Origin: Polaromonas vacuolata | GTDB lineage: Bacteria; Pseudomonadota; Gammaproteobacteria; Burkholderiales; Burkholderiaceae_C | Assembly (NCBI RefSeq): GCF_012584515.1 | Contig: NZ_CP051461.1 | Location: forward strand, 1,100,001 to 1,164,000 | Direction: 5' to 3' | DNA: 64,000 bases | Part shown: piece after piece, positions 46,693 through 54,966 of the stretch | How the letters are laid out: each line of letters opens with the position of its first letter | Position numbering within the stretch: position 1 is the first letter of the stretch | The notes under the pieces: generated by a model | What the model was told of the DNA's origin: nothing | Seen by the model: the letters and a program-made list of their open reading frames with translations, nothing else | Database searches by the model: none | Program-made: the position numbers and the translations under genes

Positions 46693-48261
46693 TTAGTCTT
46701 CGCTGAGCTTCATATTCGCTGGCATACCCAGACTAGGGTCTGGCAGTGCCATCGCTTTAGCTAGTCGGCCGCGCCTGCTGGCTAGGAAGGCAGACAGACT
46801 CACGCCGACTAACAACAACACGCAAAAGCCTATGAAAGTAGCGCTAATGGGCCGAGTGACAAACACCGTCATATCGCCGCGTGACAGCAGCAGCGCGCGG
46901 CGGAAATTTTCTTCCACCATGGGGCCGAGTACAAAGCCTAGCAATATCGGCGCTACCGGAAACTCCAGCACCAATAGCAGTGCGCCTATGACACCAAAAG
47001 CCAGTACTTCCCAAATACCAAACAAACTGTTTTGCGTGCTGTAGACACCCATGGCGATGAAAAACAGCGCCGACGGTAACAGGTATTTGTATGGCACTTG
47101 CAGCATCTTGACCCAGACACCAATCATTGGCACGTTCAAGATGATGAGAATGACATTGCCAATCCAGAAGCTGGCAATCAAGCCCCAAAACAGATCCGGG
47201 TGTTCTGTGATGAGTTGTGGTCCTGGCTGAATGCCTTGGATCAGTAGTGCGCCCAAAATCAAAGCCATTACCGCGTCGCCGGGTATGCCCAGGCTCATGG
47301 TGGGGATGAAGTCAACTTGCGTTTTGGAGTGCGATGACGCTTCTGGTGCGGCTACGCCGGCAATCATGCCGGTGCCAAACTTCTCTGGTGTTTTAGAGAT
47401 TTTTTGCTCTAATGCGTAAGCAATGAAAGTTGTGATGGTCGGGCCTGTGCCCGGCATGGCGCCGAACAAAGTGCCCACCAGTGTGCCGCGCACCATTGGC
47501 CAGAAAGCGATTTTGAGTTCTGCCATGCTGGGGCGCATGTCGCGAAAACTGAGCTTGGCATTGCTGGTGACAATCGTCATACGATTGATGTTGATCAAAA
47601 AATCAGCTACGCCAAACAATCCCATTGAGATGGCGACAAGCTCTAAACCGTCACCTAACTCGGTCACGCCAAAACTAAAGCGCAAGCTGCCGCTGTTAAC
47701 GTCAGTACCCACCGCGCCGCAGAGCAGACCGAAAAGTGTCATGGCAATGCCTTTAAGGGGCGAGCCGCGTGACATGGTCGAGCCTGCTAGCAGGCCTAAG
47801 AGCATGATGGAAAATAATTCTGTCGGACCAAACTTAAACGAGATGGCGACCAGTAATGGAGAGGCAAAAACCATCACCAAAATACCAAACGATGCGGCAA
47901 AAAATGACGAGATCATGGTGATGCCCAAGGCCGTACCGCCCTTGCCGGCACGGGTCATGGGATAGCCGTCCAGACAGGTCACTGCATGTGGTGGGTGCGA
48001 TGGCAAGTTAAGCAAAATCGCACCAATCGCGCCGCCGTATTGCGAGCCATAAAAAATACCCGCCAACATCAAAATGGCTGGCACTGGGTGCATGGCATAA
48101 GTCAGCGGCAGCAGCATGGAAATAGCTGACATAGCACCCATGCCCGGCAGTACGCCGATCAAGTTTCCTATTAACACGCCAAAAAATGACCACATCAAAT
48201 TGTGGCCTTCAAAGGCAACACCAAAGCCGAACCAGAGGTCGTGAAGCGATTGTGAAATCAT
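46693..48261 (-). CDS. tctA: Tripartite tricarboxylate transporter, large permease TctA
   Basis: 522 residues, 11-12 membrane helices. It begins with NLMWSFFGVLIGNLIGVLPGMGAMSAISMLLP, and the TctA signatures GAILLNLPSHPPHAVTCLDGYPM and LVGTLFGAMPGTGPTITTFIAY are present. It is the main subunit of the inner-membrane, cation-driven uptake system for tricarboxylates or related carboxylates, which works with TctB and a periplasmic TctC. The start overlaps the tctB stop by 4 bases. The 3' end was duplicated in the past to 32902-33021. Confidence 0.95.
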   Translation of the reverse strand: MISQSLHDLWFGFGVAFEGHNLMWSFFGVLIGNLIGVLPGMGAMSAISMLLPLTYAMHPVPAILMLAGIFYGSQYGGAIGAILLNLPSHPPHAVTCLDGYPMTRAGKGGTALGITMISSFFAASFGILVMVFASPLLVAISFKFGPTELFSIMLLGLLAGSTMSRGSPLKGIAMTLFGLLCGAVGTDVNSGSLRFSFGVTELGDGLELVAISMGLFGVADFLININRMTIVTSNAKLSFRDMRPSMAELKIAFWPMVRGTLVGTLFGAMPGTGPTITTFIAYALEQKISKTPEKFGTGMIAGVAAPEASSHSKTQVDFIPTMSLGIPGDAVMALILGALLIQGIQPGPQLITEHPDLFWGLIASFWIGNVILIILNVPMIGVWVKMLQVPYKYLLPSALFFIAMGVYSTQNSLFGIWEVLAFGVIGALLLVLEFPVAPILLGFVLGPMVEENFRRALLLSRGDMTVFVTRPISATFIGFCVLLLVGVSLSAFLASRRGRLAKAMALPDPSLGMPANMKLSED

Positions 48262-48791
48262 TTGAATTCCCAGCTAAATAAAGGCATTTGCATGTGAAGC
48301 GCCCATGAGAAGACGACAGCGGCAACAACCACCATGGCCAGTGATATCAGTGCGGATTGCTTGAGCGTGTTGTTTCTGTCGCCGAGTGCAGAGATGAAGG
48401 TGATGGCAAAAGCTGCTGGTACCAAGCCGCAGTAGTGACCTAAAAACAAAAAGGCCAGAATCGCAACAACGATGCAAATACCGCCGCGCATATCGGGAAT
48501 GCCCGCTGCGTGACCGGGAATAACGGGGCCAGCCGGTTTGCCTGCGTCGGTGCGTGCAGACGCTGCAATCATCAAACCAATTAAGGCTAAAAGCACGCCT
48601 AATGCTGTGGGGAAAAATCCCGGACCCATGCGGCCCAGAGTGCCTAGCTTGTAGCCGGTTGCAGCATAAGCCGCCGAGCAACCGACAAAAACCATTAGCG
48701 CGCCGCCGTAATAGTCTTTTTTGAATTTTGCGTTTATTTTGGCTGCGTCGGCAGCGGCTGGATGATGAGTGGTCGTTGCGGTCGTGTTCAT
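48258..48791 (-). CDS. tctB: Tripartite tricarboxylate transporter, small permease TctB
   Basis: 177 residues with four membrane helices. It has the family pattern GYKLGTLGRMGPGFFPTALGV after the first helix. An N-terminal polar stretch with His and Thr precedes the helices. It pairs with TctA in the membrane. No tctC gene for the substrate-binding protein is seen next to it. TctC proteins are often encoded elsewhere and shared. Confidence 0.92.
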   Translation of the reverse strand: MNTTATTTHHPAAADAAKINAKFKKDYYGGALMVFVGCSAAYAATGYKLGTLGRMGPGFFPTALGVLLALIGLMIAASARTDAGKPAGPVIPGHAAGIPDMRGGICIVVAILAFLFLGHYCGLVPAAFAITFISALGDRNNTLKQSALISLAMVVVAAVVFSWALHMQMPLFSWEFK

Positions 48792-49103
48792 TGGGTTTTA
48801 CCCCGCATGCCGCTAAAGCTGCATAGTTTGAAATTTTTCATTTTTATTCGCTCCTGGTGTTGGCCTTTTCTTGGTCGTGAAAAAGGCGAAAACCGATCTT
48901 AAAAATTCAAACTTTCAAGCCGCTTTCTTATTTGTTTTTTAGCTTCAAAATACGTGTAATTACTAACCCTAAAGCACTGCAATTCAAGGGTTTGTACGGA
49001 GTTTTTCTGTGATTTAAAGAAATTTTTTTGGCTGTTAAGCTGCCGAATTTAAGGCGGAAAATCTTATTCTTTAGTATTTTTTAAACCGACGTAGCGCATG
49101 TCT
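48792..49103. other. Intergenic region upstream of tctB
   Basis: About 310 bases, no gene seen. A hairpin (GCCTTTTC near 48863, pairing with GAAAAAGGC around an 8-base loop with a one-base bulge) may end the ATPase transcript upstream or form a leader structure of tctBA. The tctBA promoter should be here. Confidence 0.4.
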
Positions 49104-50351
49104 TTATTTGCGCTGCTCGCCCCAAAGAGTCGCCAAAGGCGCTGCCCAAATACCGCCGCCTAGCGGTAAAGTCTCAGTTCCGTCGTAGAGCAGTACGCCC
49201 AGCTTGAACTGCTTACCCGCCATGCTGGCGAGTTTTCGCAAACCCCGCAGGTCTGCTGCGTTGACGCTGGCAGACGCTTTGACATCTATGCCGAGAATAT
49301 GGCCGGCGGCGTTTTCTATCACCACATCAACTTCAAACTTGTCTGCATCTCGGTAATACAACAAGCGGTAGTCACCATCCGCGGTGCTGCTGTGCTTTAG
49401 TAATTCTGCGTAGACAAAACTCTCTAGCAAATTGCCAAAGCGAGTTCTGTTGTGAGCAATTTCGCCGCTGCTCAAGTCAACTAATGCTGCCAGCAGACCA
49501 GAGTCTAAAAATTGCAGCTTGGGTGTTTTTACCACGCGACTGAGCCGATTCGGCGCCCAAACATCAATCCGTTTGAGTAAATAGAGTTGCTCAAAAATAC
49601 CGATGTAGCGGGAGACTGTTTTGCCATCCAGACCGAGTTGCGCACCTAGCTGCGTGTAGTTGCACATTTGGCCGGCGGTCTGCGCTAGTGCGCGTAAAAA
49701 ACGCGGCATTTTGGCTAGGTTGGCAATCTCAGCTAATTCGCTGACGTCGCGCTGAACTATCGCATCAATATATTGCCGCGCCCAGGTCACACGGCGTTTG
49801 GCTGAGGCACGCGTAAGCGCTTCTGGATAGCCGCCGCGTAAGACGCGCTCAACCAGATTTAGACCTGTATCAGCGACGCTTGCACTGAGAATTTGACCGG
49901 CAAAAGCGCTGTCAATCCAGTTGGCTTAGCGGGACTCGATTTCGCTTTGCGACAAGGGCATTAGCAGCAATGTTTCCATGCGGCCAGCCAGTGAATCGGC
50001 GACTGTTGGCAGCAGCATTAAATTGGTTGAGCCGGTCAGAAGAAATCGACCGGGTCGGCGGTCTTCATCAACACTTTTTTTAATCGCCAGCAATAACTGG
50101 GGTGCGCGTTGAACCTCATCTATCACTGCCCGGTCCAGGCTGCGAATCATGCCTGCGGGATCTTGTCGCGCGGATAGCAGCGTCAACTCGTCGTCCAATG
50201 TCAGGTAGTGCATGGTTTGCCCGGCCGTCTGGCGCACCAGTGTCGTTTTGCCAGTCTGTCTGGGCCCGGCTAGCAAAACTACCGGTGTGTCCAGCATGGC
50301 TTGGGCGATACGCGAGCTGATGTGCCGTGTGTATATGGGTGGCAAGTTCAT
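49104..50351 (-). pseudogene. AAA-type ATPase with DUF4143 domain, interrupted by a stop codon
   Basis: From ATG 50351 the frame encodes an AAA_14 ATPase. It has Walker A LLAGPRQTGKTTL, Walker B AVIDEVQRAP, sensor region FLLTGSTNLMLLP and GRMETLLLMPLSQSEI. It then meets TAA at 49926-49928 and continues in the same frame through IDSAFAGQIL, VLRGGYPEAL and the DUF4143 domain (KTPKLQFLDSGLLAAL, DKFEVDVVIE) to 49104. One C-to-T change in a CAA codon would explain the stop. Proteins of this type occur widely as orphan ATPases of unclear role. The iteron array lies directly upstream. Confidence 0.88.
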
Positions 50352-50364
50352 CGCCAGATAGTAC

Positions 50365-50584
50365 AAGAATCTCGGAATCTGACACCATAAATTTCGGAGT
50401 TTATGGGTGTGTATCTCGGAATTTCAGGGCTTAAATCTCGGAATATAGGGGCGTAAATGTCGGAGTGAAAGGGCGTAAATCTCGGCAGATTAAGCCGTAA
50501 ATATCGGAGTATAGGGGCGTAAATACTGGATTTAAAAGACGTAAATTTCGGAATGAAGGGGCGTAAATCTCGGAATATTCAGAC
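50365..50584. repeat. Ten tandem 22-bp repeats upstream of the ATPase gene
   Basis: Units start every 22 bases with no insertion or deletion: 50365, 50387, 50409, 50431, 50453, 50475, 50497, 50519, 50541 and 50563. The consensus is GTAAATCTCGGAATA followed by variable bases and GGGGC. The CGGA core is kept in eight units, with CGGC in the sixth and TGGA in the eighth, while the second half varies. There are no spacers. Exact 22-base phasing places each core on the same face of the helix, as in operator or iteron arrays. The array fills the gap between the histidine kinase stop and the ATPase start. Confidence 0.92.
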
Positions 50585-50631
50585 TTATATTGCGCCATCG
50601 CATGCCCAAAATAGAAGAATTTAAAGGCCTT

Positions 50632-52332
50632 TTATACGGACAGTTTTTCAGCCGGCAGACACAGTCTGGCGCGCAAGCCGCAGCCGCCTTCTGGCCGGTT
50701 TTCTCCGTCGCTAAGCACGATCTCGCCGCCGCTATGCCGGGCATAAGCTCGTGCAATCGCCATGCCCAGTCCGGCGCCGTGGCGGGCCGATTGACCGGGT
50801 GCGGGTTGCAGCGGTTTGCCGGCGAGTTGGGCGAAGCGCTCAAACACGGCTTCACGTCTGTCGGGCGCAATGCCGGGCCCGCTGTCAGACACTTCTATGC
50901 AAGCCATGCCATCTGTCACAAAAGCCGATACCGTGATGCTGCCGCCTTTTGGTGTGTAGGCGATGGCGTTGTGGATGAGGTTTGACAGGGCTTCATGCAA
51001 TTGCGCCTCATGTGCGTTGGCGGGAACTGCCATGCTGCTCGCGCTGACTGAATCTACTGTCGATTGGGCTGTGTCGTTTTGAGCGGCATTGCTTGGCAGG
51101 GCAGGGTTAAGCTCATGGCCTAGTGCAGCTTCACAATCGGTCTGAAAGTTTTCTTCAAATTGATCTTCAAAGTTGTCTTCAAAATCAATCTCGCCGGCGT
51201 CTTCTCCGCGTGCATCAACCCAGCCTAAATCTTGATTTTTTTCATGGGCTAAGGGCAGATATTGCAGCACTACCCGGCGCGCTAGCAGGTTAAGGTCTAA
51301 CAAGATTGGCAGATTAGCTTCCTGTGGCTCGCTGGCGTGGGCCAGTGCCAGCAGTTGCTCAGACAGCCGCCGGCTGCGCGATAACTGCGTAATCATGGCG
51401 CGCAGACTTTCTTGCATGTGGCCGATGTCGGTTTGGCGTAATGCATAAGCGGCCTGGGTTTGCATTATGGCCAAAGGGGTGCGCAGTTGATGTGATGCAT
51501 CAGCGAGAAATTCAGCTTGGCGCGCTAAAACCTTTCTATGGCTGAACATATGATGATTGATCGCTTCGACCAGCGGCGCAACTTCGTGCGGCACGGCGCT
51601 AGCGTCTAGCGGTTCCAAGTCCTCAGGTGGGCTGGCCAATACTTGTTGGCGCAGCTGCTTGAGAGGACGCAAGGACCAAGCCACTCCTAGGCCTATGAGT
51701 AAAACCACCAACACCAGCATGCGCGCATCGCGCAGTAACTCTTGGCGCAAAGAGTCATCGCTCGCCTGTTGGCGTAGGCCTGTGCTTTCTGCTGCTTGAA
51801 TCAATACATGCCAGGGCTTGGCATTGCCGTCCAGCACGACGCGCTCTAAGGCTACTACGCGTACTGGGTAACCGCGGTACTGACTGTCGTACCAGACGGG
51901 CGGGCTTTGTACTGGGTTAGCTGGATCGCTTCCTTTTAGGTCTGTGCGCATGGCCAGTGGTATCGGCGGTAAATCGCTCACACCTATTAATGTGACGCGG
52001 TTTGTTGCCGTGCTGTCAGCGCTTAAATGATAGGGTTGTAGACCAACATGCAGGTGTTTGTGCTGGGTCCGAATTTCTTCAAACATAGACTGCACATCAA
52101 AAGCTGCTTGCACGCGTATGGATCCGTTGGCGGCTAAACCTATGCTGCTCTCTAATGCGCTAATGGGCTCTAGCAGCGCTTGATCGTAAGCGTCTTGTAC
52201 GATTTTTTTCAACGCGCTGTAATCGTTCCAGCTATCAAAAGCCAGCATGGCCAACATGCCGGGCACTAACAAAATTAACAGGCGAGCCCGCAGACCAAAG
52301 CCGAGTTTGGTTTTCTCAAGCCGCGGTGACAT
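50632..52332 (-). CDS. Sensor histidine kinase, TctE-like
   Basis: 566 residues. The N-terminal membrane helix (about 15-33), periplasmic sensor of the 2CSK_N type and second helix (about 205-222) precede the phosphoacceptor His281 in DASHQLRTPLA. The N-box (NLIHNAIAYTP, ~451) and G-boxes (DSGPGIAPD, GAGLGMAIA) form the ATPase domain. Between H-box and N-box lies an unusual acidic, low-complexity insert (about 376-440) with DFEDNFEDQFEENF. Its partner is the response regulator 54 bases upstream. TctE-like kinases sense carboxylates, and tctAB lie downstream, so control of that transporter is the likely role. Confidence 0.87.
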   Translation of the reverse strand: MSPRLEKTKLGFGLRARLLILLVPGMLAMLAFDSWNDYSALKKIVQDAYDQALLEPISALESSIGLAANGSIRVQAAFDVQSMFEEIRTQHKHLHVGLQPYHLSADSTATNRVTLIGVSDLPPIPLAMRTDLKGSDPANPVQSPPVWYDSQYRGYPVRVVALERVVLDGNAKPWHVLIQAAESTGLRQQASDDSLRQELLRDARMLVLVVLLIGLGVAWSLRPLKQLRQQVLASPPEDLEPLDASAVPHEVAPLVEAINHHMFSHRKVLARQAEFLADASHQLRTPLAIMQTQAAYALRQTDIGHMQESLRAMITQLSRSRRLSEQLLALAHASEPQEANLPILLDLNLLARRVVLQYLPLAHEKNQDLGWVDARGEDAGEIDFEDNFEDQFEENFQTDCEAALGHELNPALPSNAAQNDTAQSTVDSVSASSMAVPANAHEAQLHEALSNLIHNAIAYTPKGGSITVSAFVTDGMACIEVSDSGPGIAPDRREAVFERFAQLAGKPLQPAPGQSARHGAGLGMAIARAYARHSGGEIVLSDGENRPEGGCGLRARLCLPAEKLSV

Positions 52333-52386
52333 TGACTGAATTTGCTGGAGGGTTAAAAAAGCAGTGTGATGTTTACGCTGTCACAA

Positions 52387-53100
52387 CTAAGCAATTGCCG
52401 CGGGCTGGGTGACTGTGTTGCTGTCGGTATTTTGGGGTACTGCTTCAAGCATATAGCCCAGTCCCCTGACGGTGACTATGCGTACGTCGCTGTCGGCGAG
52501 CTTGCGCCGCAGTCTATGCAGCACCAGCTCTATGGCGTCTGGCCCGGCGTGGCTAGCTTGCGGAAAGACTTTGCTAGAGAGTTGTGATTTGCCGACCGGA
52601 GAGCCACTGCGCGCTAGCAGCGCCGCCAGCGCAGCGCTTTCGCGCGGCGTGACTTGCAGCAAGTTGCCGCCCAATGTGAAAGCGCGGTTTTCAAGCTCAA
52701 ACGAGAGCGATGCGCAGCTGAGTGGCGCATGCGGTCGGCCACGGCTGCGACGCATCAAAGCGCCTAGTCGGGCTTCGAGTTCTTCGAGCTCAAAAGGTTT
52801 ACTCAAGAAATCATCCGCACCGACATTGAGTCCGCGTACCTTGTCTTGCAGCGAGCCCTGAGCCGTCAGCACCAACACCGGTGTGCGCTTACCGGCCTTG
52901 CGCATATCCGCCAGCAAGTCCAGACCATGCCGATCAGGCAAACGCAAATCGAGCACTACCGCGTCGTAGTCGGTACTGGCCATCAACGTTTCTGCTGTTG
53001 CGGCGTCACCCGCATGATCGGGCACAAAGCCGCTTTGCTTGAGCGCGCGCATCAGCCATGCGGCCATTTCTTGTTCATCTTCTACTAAAAGTATGCGCAT
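52387..53100 (-). CDS. OmpR/TctD-like response regulator
   Basis: 237 residues. The receiver domain has the acidic pair in VEDEQE, phosphoacceptor Asp51 (VVLDLRLPD), Thr79 and Lys101 (FLSKPFE). The C-terminal winged helix has LQVTPRESAALAALL and IELVLHRLRRKL with VRGLGYML. It is the upstream partner of the kinase at 50632-52332. It likely controls tctBA and perhaps gabD, by analogy with the Salmonella TctDE system. The C-terminal tail is longer than usual. Confidence 0.9.
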   Translation of the reverse strand: MRILLVEDEQEMAAWLMRALKQSGFVPDHAGDAATAETLMASTDYDAVVLDLRLPDRHGLDLLADMRKAGKRTPVLVLTAQGSLQDKVRGLNVGADDFLSKPFELEELEARLGALMRRSRGRPHAPLSCASLSFELENRAFTLGGNLLQVTPRESAALAALLARSGSPVGKSQLSSKVFPQASHAGPDAIELVLHRLRRKLADSDVRIVTVRGLGYMLEAVPQNTDSNTVTQPAAIA

Positions 53101-53131
53101 TTTGAGTACCCGGTGAAAGTGATAAGTATGC

Positions 53132-54610
53132 TTATTTATTAATATCGCCTAGGCAGAGGTACTTCATTTCGATGTACTCCTCCATGCCGTGGCTAGAGCC
53201 TTCGCGGCCCAGACCGGACTGCTTGACGCCGCCGAACGGTACATGCTCAGTGGCGATCACGCCGACGTTAATGCCCACCATGCCGTATTCCAAGGCTTCG
53301 GCCACGCGGTAGATGCGGCCAATGTCGCGGCTGTAAAAATAGCTGGCCAGACCGAACTCGGTGTTGTTGGCCGCGTCGATCGCTTCTTGCTCGGCCTTGA
53401 ATCTAAACACTGGCGCGAACGGGCCAAAGGTTTCTTCCTTGGCGCAAAGCATGTCTGGCGTGGCGTCTGAGATCACTGTGGGCTCAAAGAATTGACCGGC
53501 TAAGCGTTTACCGCCAGCTTGCAGTTTGCCGCCTTTAGCGAGTGCATCGGCCACGTGCTTGGCAACTTTTTCAAGTGCCGCTTCTTCGATCAGCGGGCCT
53601 TGCGAGACGCCGTCTTCAAAACCATTACCAACTTTAAGCAATTTGACCTTGGCGCTGAACTTGGCGACGAATTGATCGTAAACAGCGTCCTGCACATAAA
53701 TGCGGTTGGCGCAAACGCAGGTCTGGCCGGCGTTGCGGTATTTGCTGGCCATCGCGCCTTCGACGGCGGAGTCGACATCGGCATCATCAAACACGATGAA
53801 GGGCGCATTGCCGCCCAACTCTAAGGAGAGCTTTTTCACCGATGGCGCGCTTTGCGCCATCAATATGCGGCCGACTTCGGTGGAACCGGTAAAGCTCAGG
53901 TGGCGCACGATGTCGCTGTCGCAAATAACTTTGCCAATCGCAATCGAGTTATCGTCGTCAGCGCTAAGTATGTTGAGCACGCCGGCTGGAATGCCCGCGC
54001 GAACCGCCAGTTCAGCCGCGGCCAGCGCGGTTAGCGGTGTCAGTTCTGCGGGCTTAATCACTACCGTGCAACCAGCAGCCAGTGCTGGTGCGACTTTGCG
54101 CGTGATCATGGCGAGTGGGAAATTCCACGGCGTGATAGCGGCGCAAACGCCTATCGGTTGCTTAATGACCATCAGGCGGCGGCTGTTGTCGAACTGGGGC
54201 AGGGTTTCGCCATTGACGCGTTTGGCTTCTTCAGCAAACCACTCGACGAAGCTCGCACCGTAGGCGATTTCGCCCTTGGCTTCGGCAAACGGTTTGCCTT
54301 GTTCGGCGGTCATGATGCGGGCCAAATCATCTTGGTTGGCCATGAGAAGGGCAAACCATTTCATCAAAATCGCATGCCGCTCTTTGCCGGTCTTGTTGCG
54401 CCAAGCTGGCCAAGCCGCATTCGCCGCATCGATGGCGATGGTTGCATCGGCTGCGGTGAGGTTGGCGACGTCGGCCAACTTGTGGCCGGTGGCTGGGTCC
54501 AGCACATCAAAACGTGAACTGCTACTAATCCATTTGCCACTAATTAACGCGTCAGTCTTAAACAGGCTGGGGTCTTTGAGTTGGGCCAGGGGAGAGGTTT
54601 TCATGTCCAT
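53132..54610 (-). CDS. gabD: NAD(P)-dependent succinate-semialdehyde dehydrogenase
   Basis: 492 residues, normal for GabD. Family motifs are TPWNFPLAMITRKVAPALAAG, the cofactor loop FTGSTEVGRIL, catalytic Glu in LELGGNAPFIVF and the catalytic Cys in AGQTCVCANR. The C-terminus has PFGGVKQSGLGREGS. It oxidises succinate semialdehyde to succinate (4-aminobutyrate breakdown). The neighbouring tct-like system makes a wider role in carboxylate use plausible. The start is at ATG 54610; Met3 is equally possible. Confidence 0.9.
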   Translation of the reverse strand: MDMKTSPLAQLKDPSLFKTDALISGKWISSSSRFDVLDPATGHKLADVANLTAADATIAIDAANAAWPAWRNKTGKERHAILMKWFALLMANQDDLARIMTAEQGKPFAEAKGEIAYGASFVEWFAEEAKRVNGETLPQFDNSRRLMVIKQPIGVCAAITPWNFPLAMITRKVAPALAAGCTVVIKPAELTPLTALAAAELAVRAGIPAGVLNILSADDDNSIAIGKVICDSDIVRHLSFTGSTEVGRILMAQSAPSVKKLSLELGGNAPFIVFDDADVDSAVEGAMASKYRNAGQTCVCANRIYVQDAVYDQFVAKFSAKVKLLKVGNGFEDGVSQGPLIEEAALEKVAKHVADALAKGGKLQAGGKRLAGQFFEPTVISDATPDMLCAKEETFGPFAPVFRFKAEQEAIDAANNTEFGLASYFYSRDIGRIYRVAEALEYGMVGINVGVIATEHVPFGGVKQSGLGREGSSHGMEEYIEMKYLCLGDINK

Positions 54611-54826
54611 GAGAAGTCCTTTAATAGTTGATGTGCTGAGTCGGTTTAGGGTCTATTTCGACTGCTTTGGCATTGCTTTTTTATCTCATACTTCAAAGGT
54701 CGAGCATAGCGCCTATCTGCTTGGCGTGAATTTCTCAAGCGTTTGCGTCCCTATGATCCAAGGACTGGTGAGAAGGCTTTGCGCTAAGCATATGCACGGA
54801 CCAAGTGATCAAGCACGGCACAAACT

Positions 54827-54832
54827 TATAAT
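54827..54832 (+). promoter_or_regulatory. Possible -10 element for alaS
   Basis: A perfect TATAAT lies 135 bases upstream of the alaS ATG in the 356-base divergent gap between gabD and alaS. The -35 region (around 54804) is poor, so this is a weak call. Nothing else is recognised in the gap. Confidence 0.35.
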
Positions 54833-54966
54833 CAATCACATTCCAAAATCAGCTAAGCGCCACCCCAAAGGCCGGCCGGCTTTTCATGGTTCCCCTTTAA
54901 AGCACCCAAGCACGGCTTGCGGCACTGGTGTTGACCGGTATCGCAAAGTGTCCTAACTGGCAAAAC

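Noticed and set aside
50365..50584. Possible CRISPR array
   Set aside because: The repeat units are contiguous 22-mers with no unique spacers and no cas genes; the layout is that of iterons.
54276..54956. Open frame on the + strand overlapping gabD and the alaS leader
   Set aside because: Mostly antisense to gabD; no ribosome site and no recognisable product.
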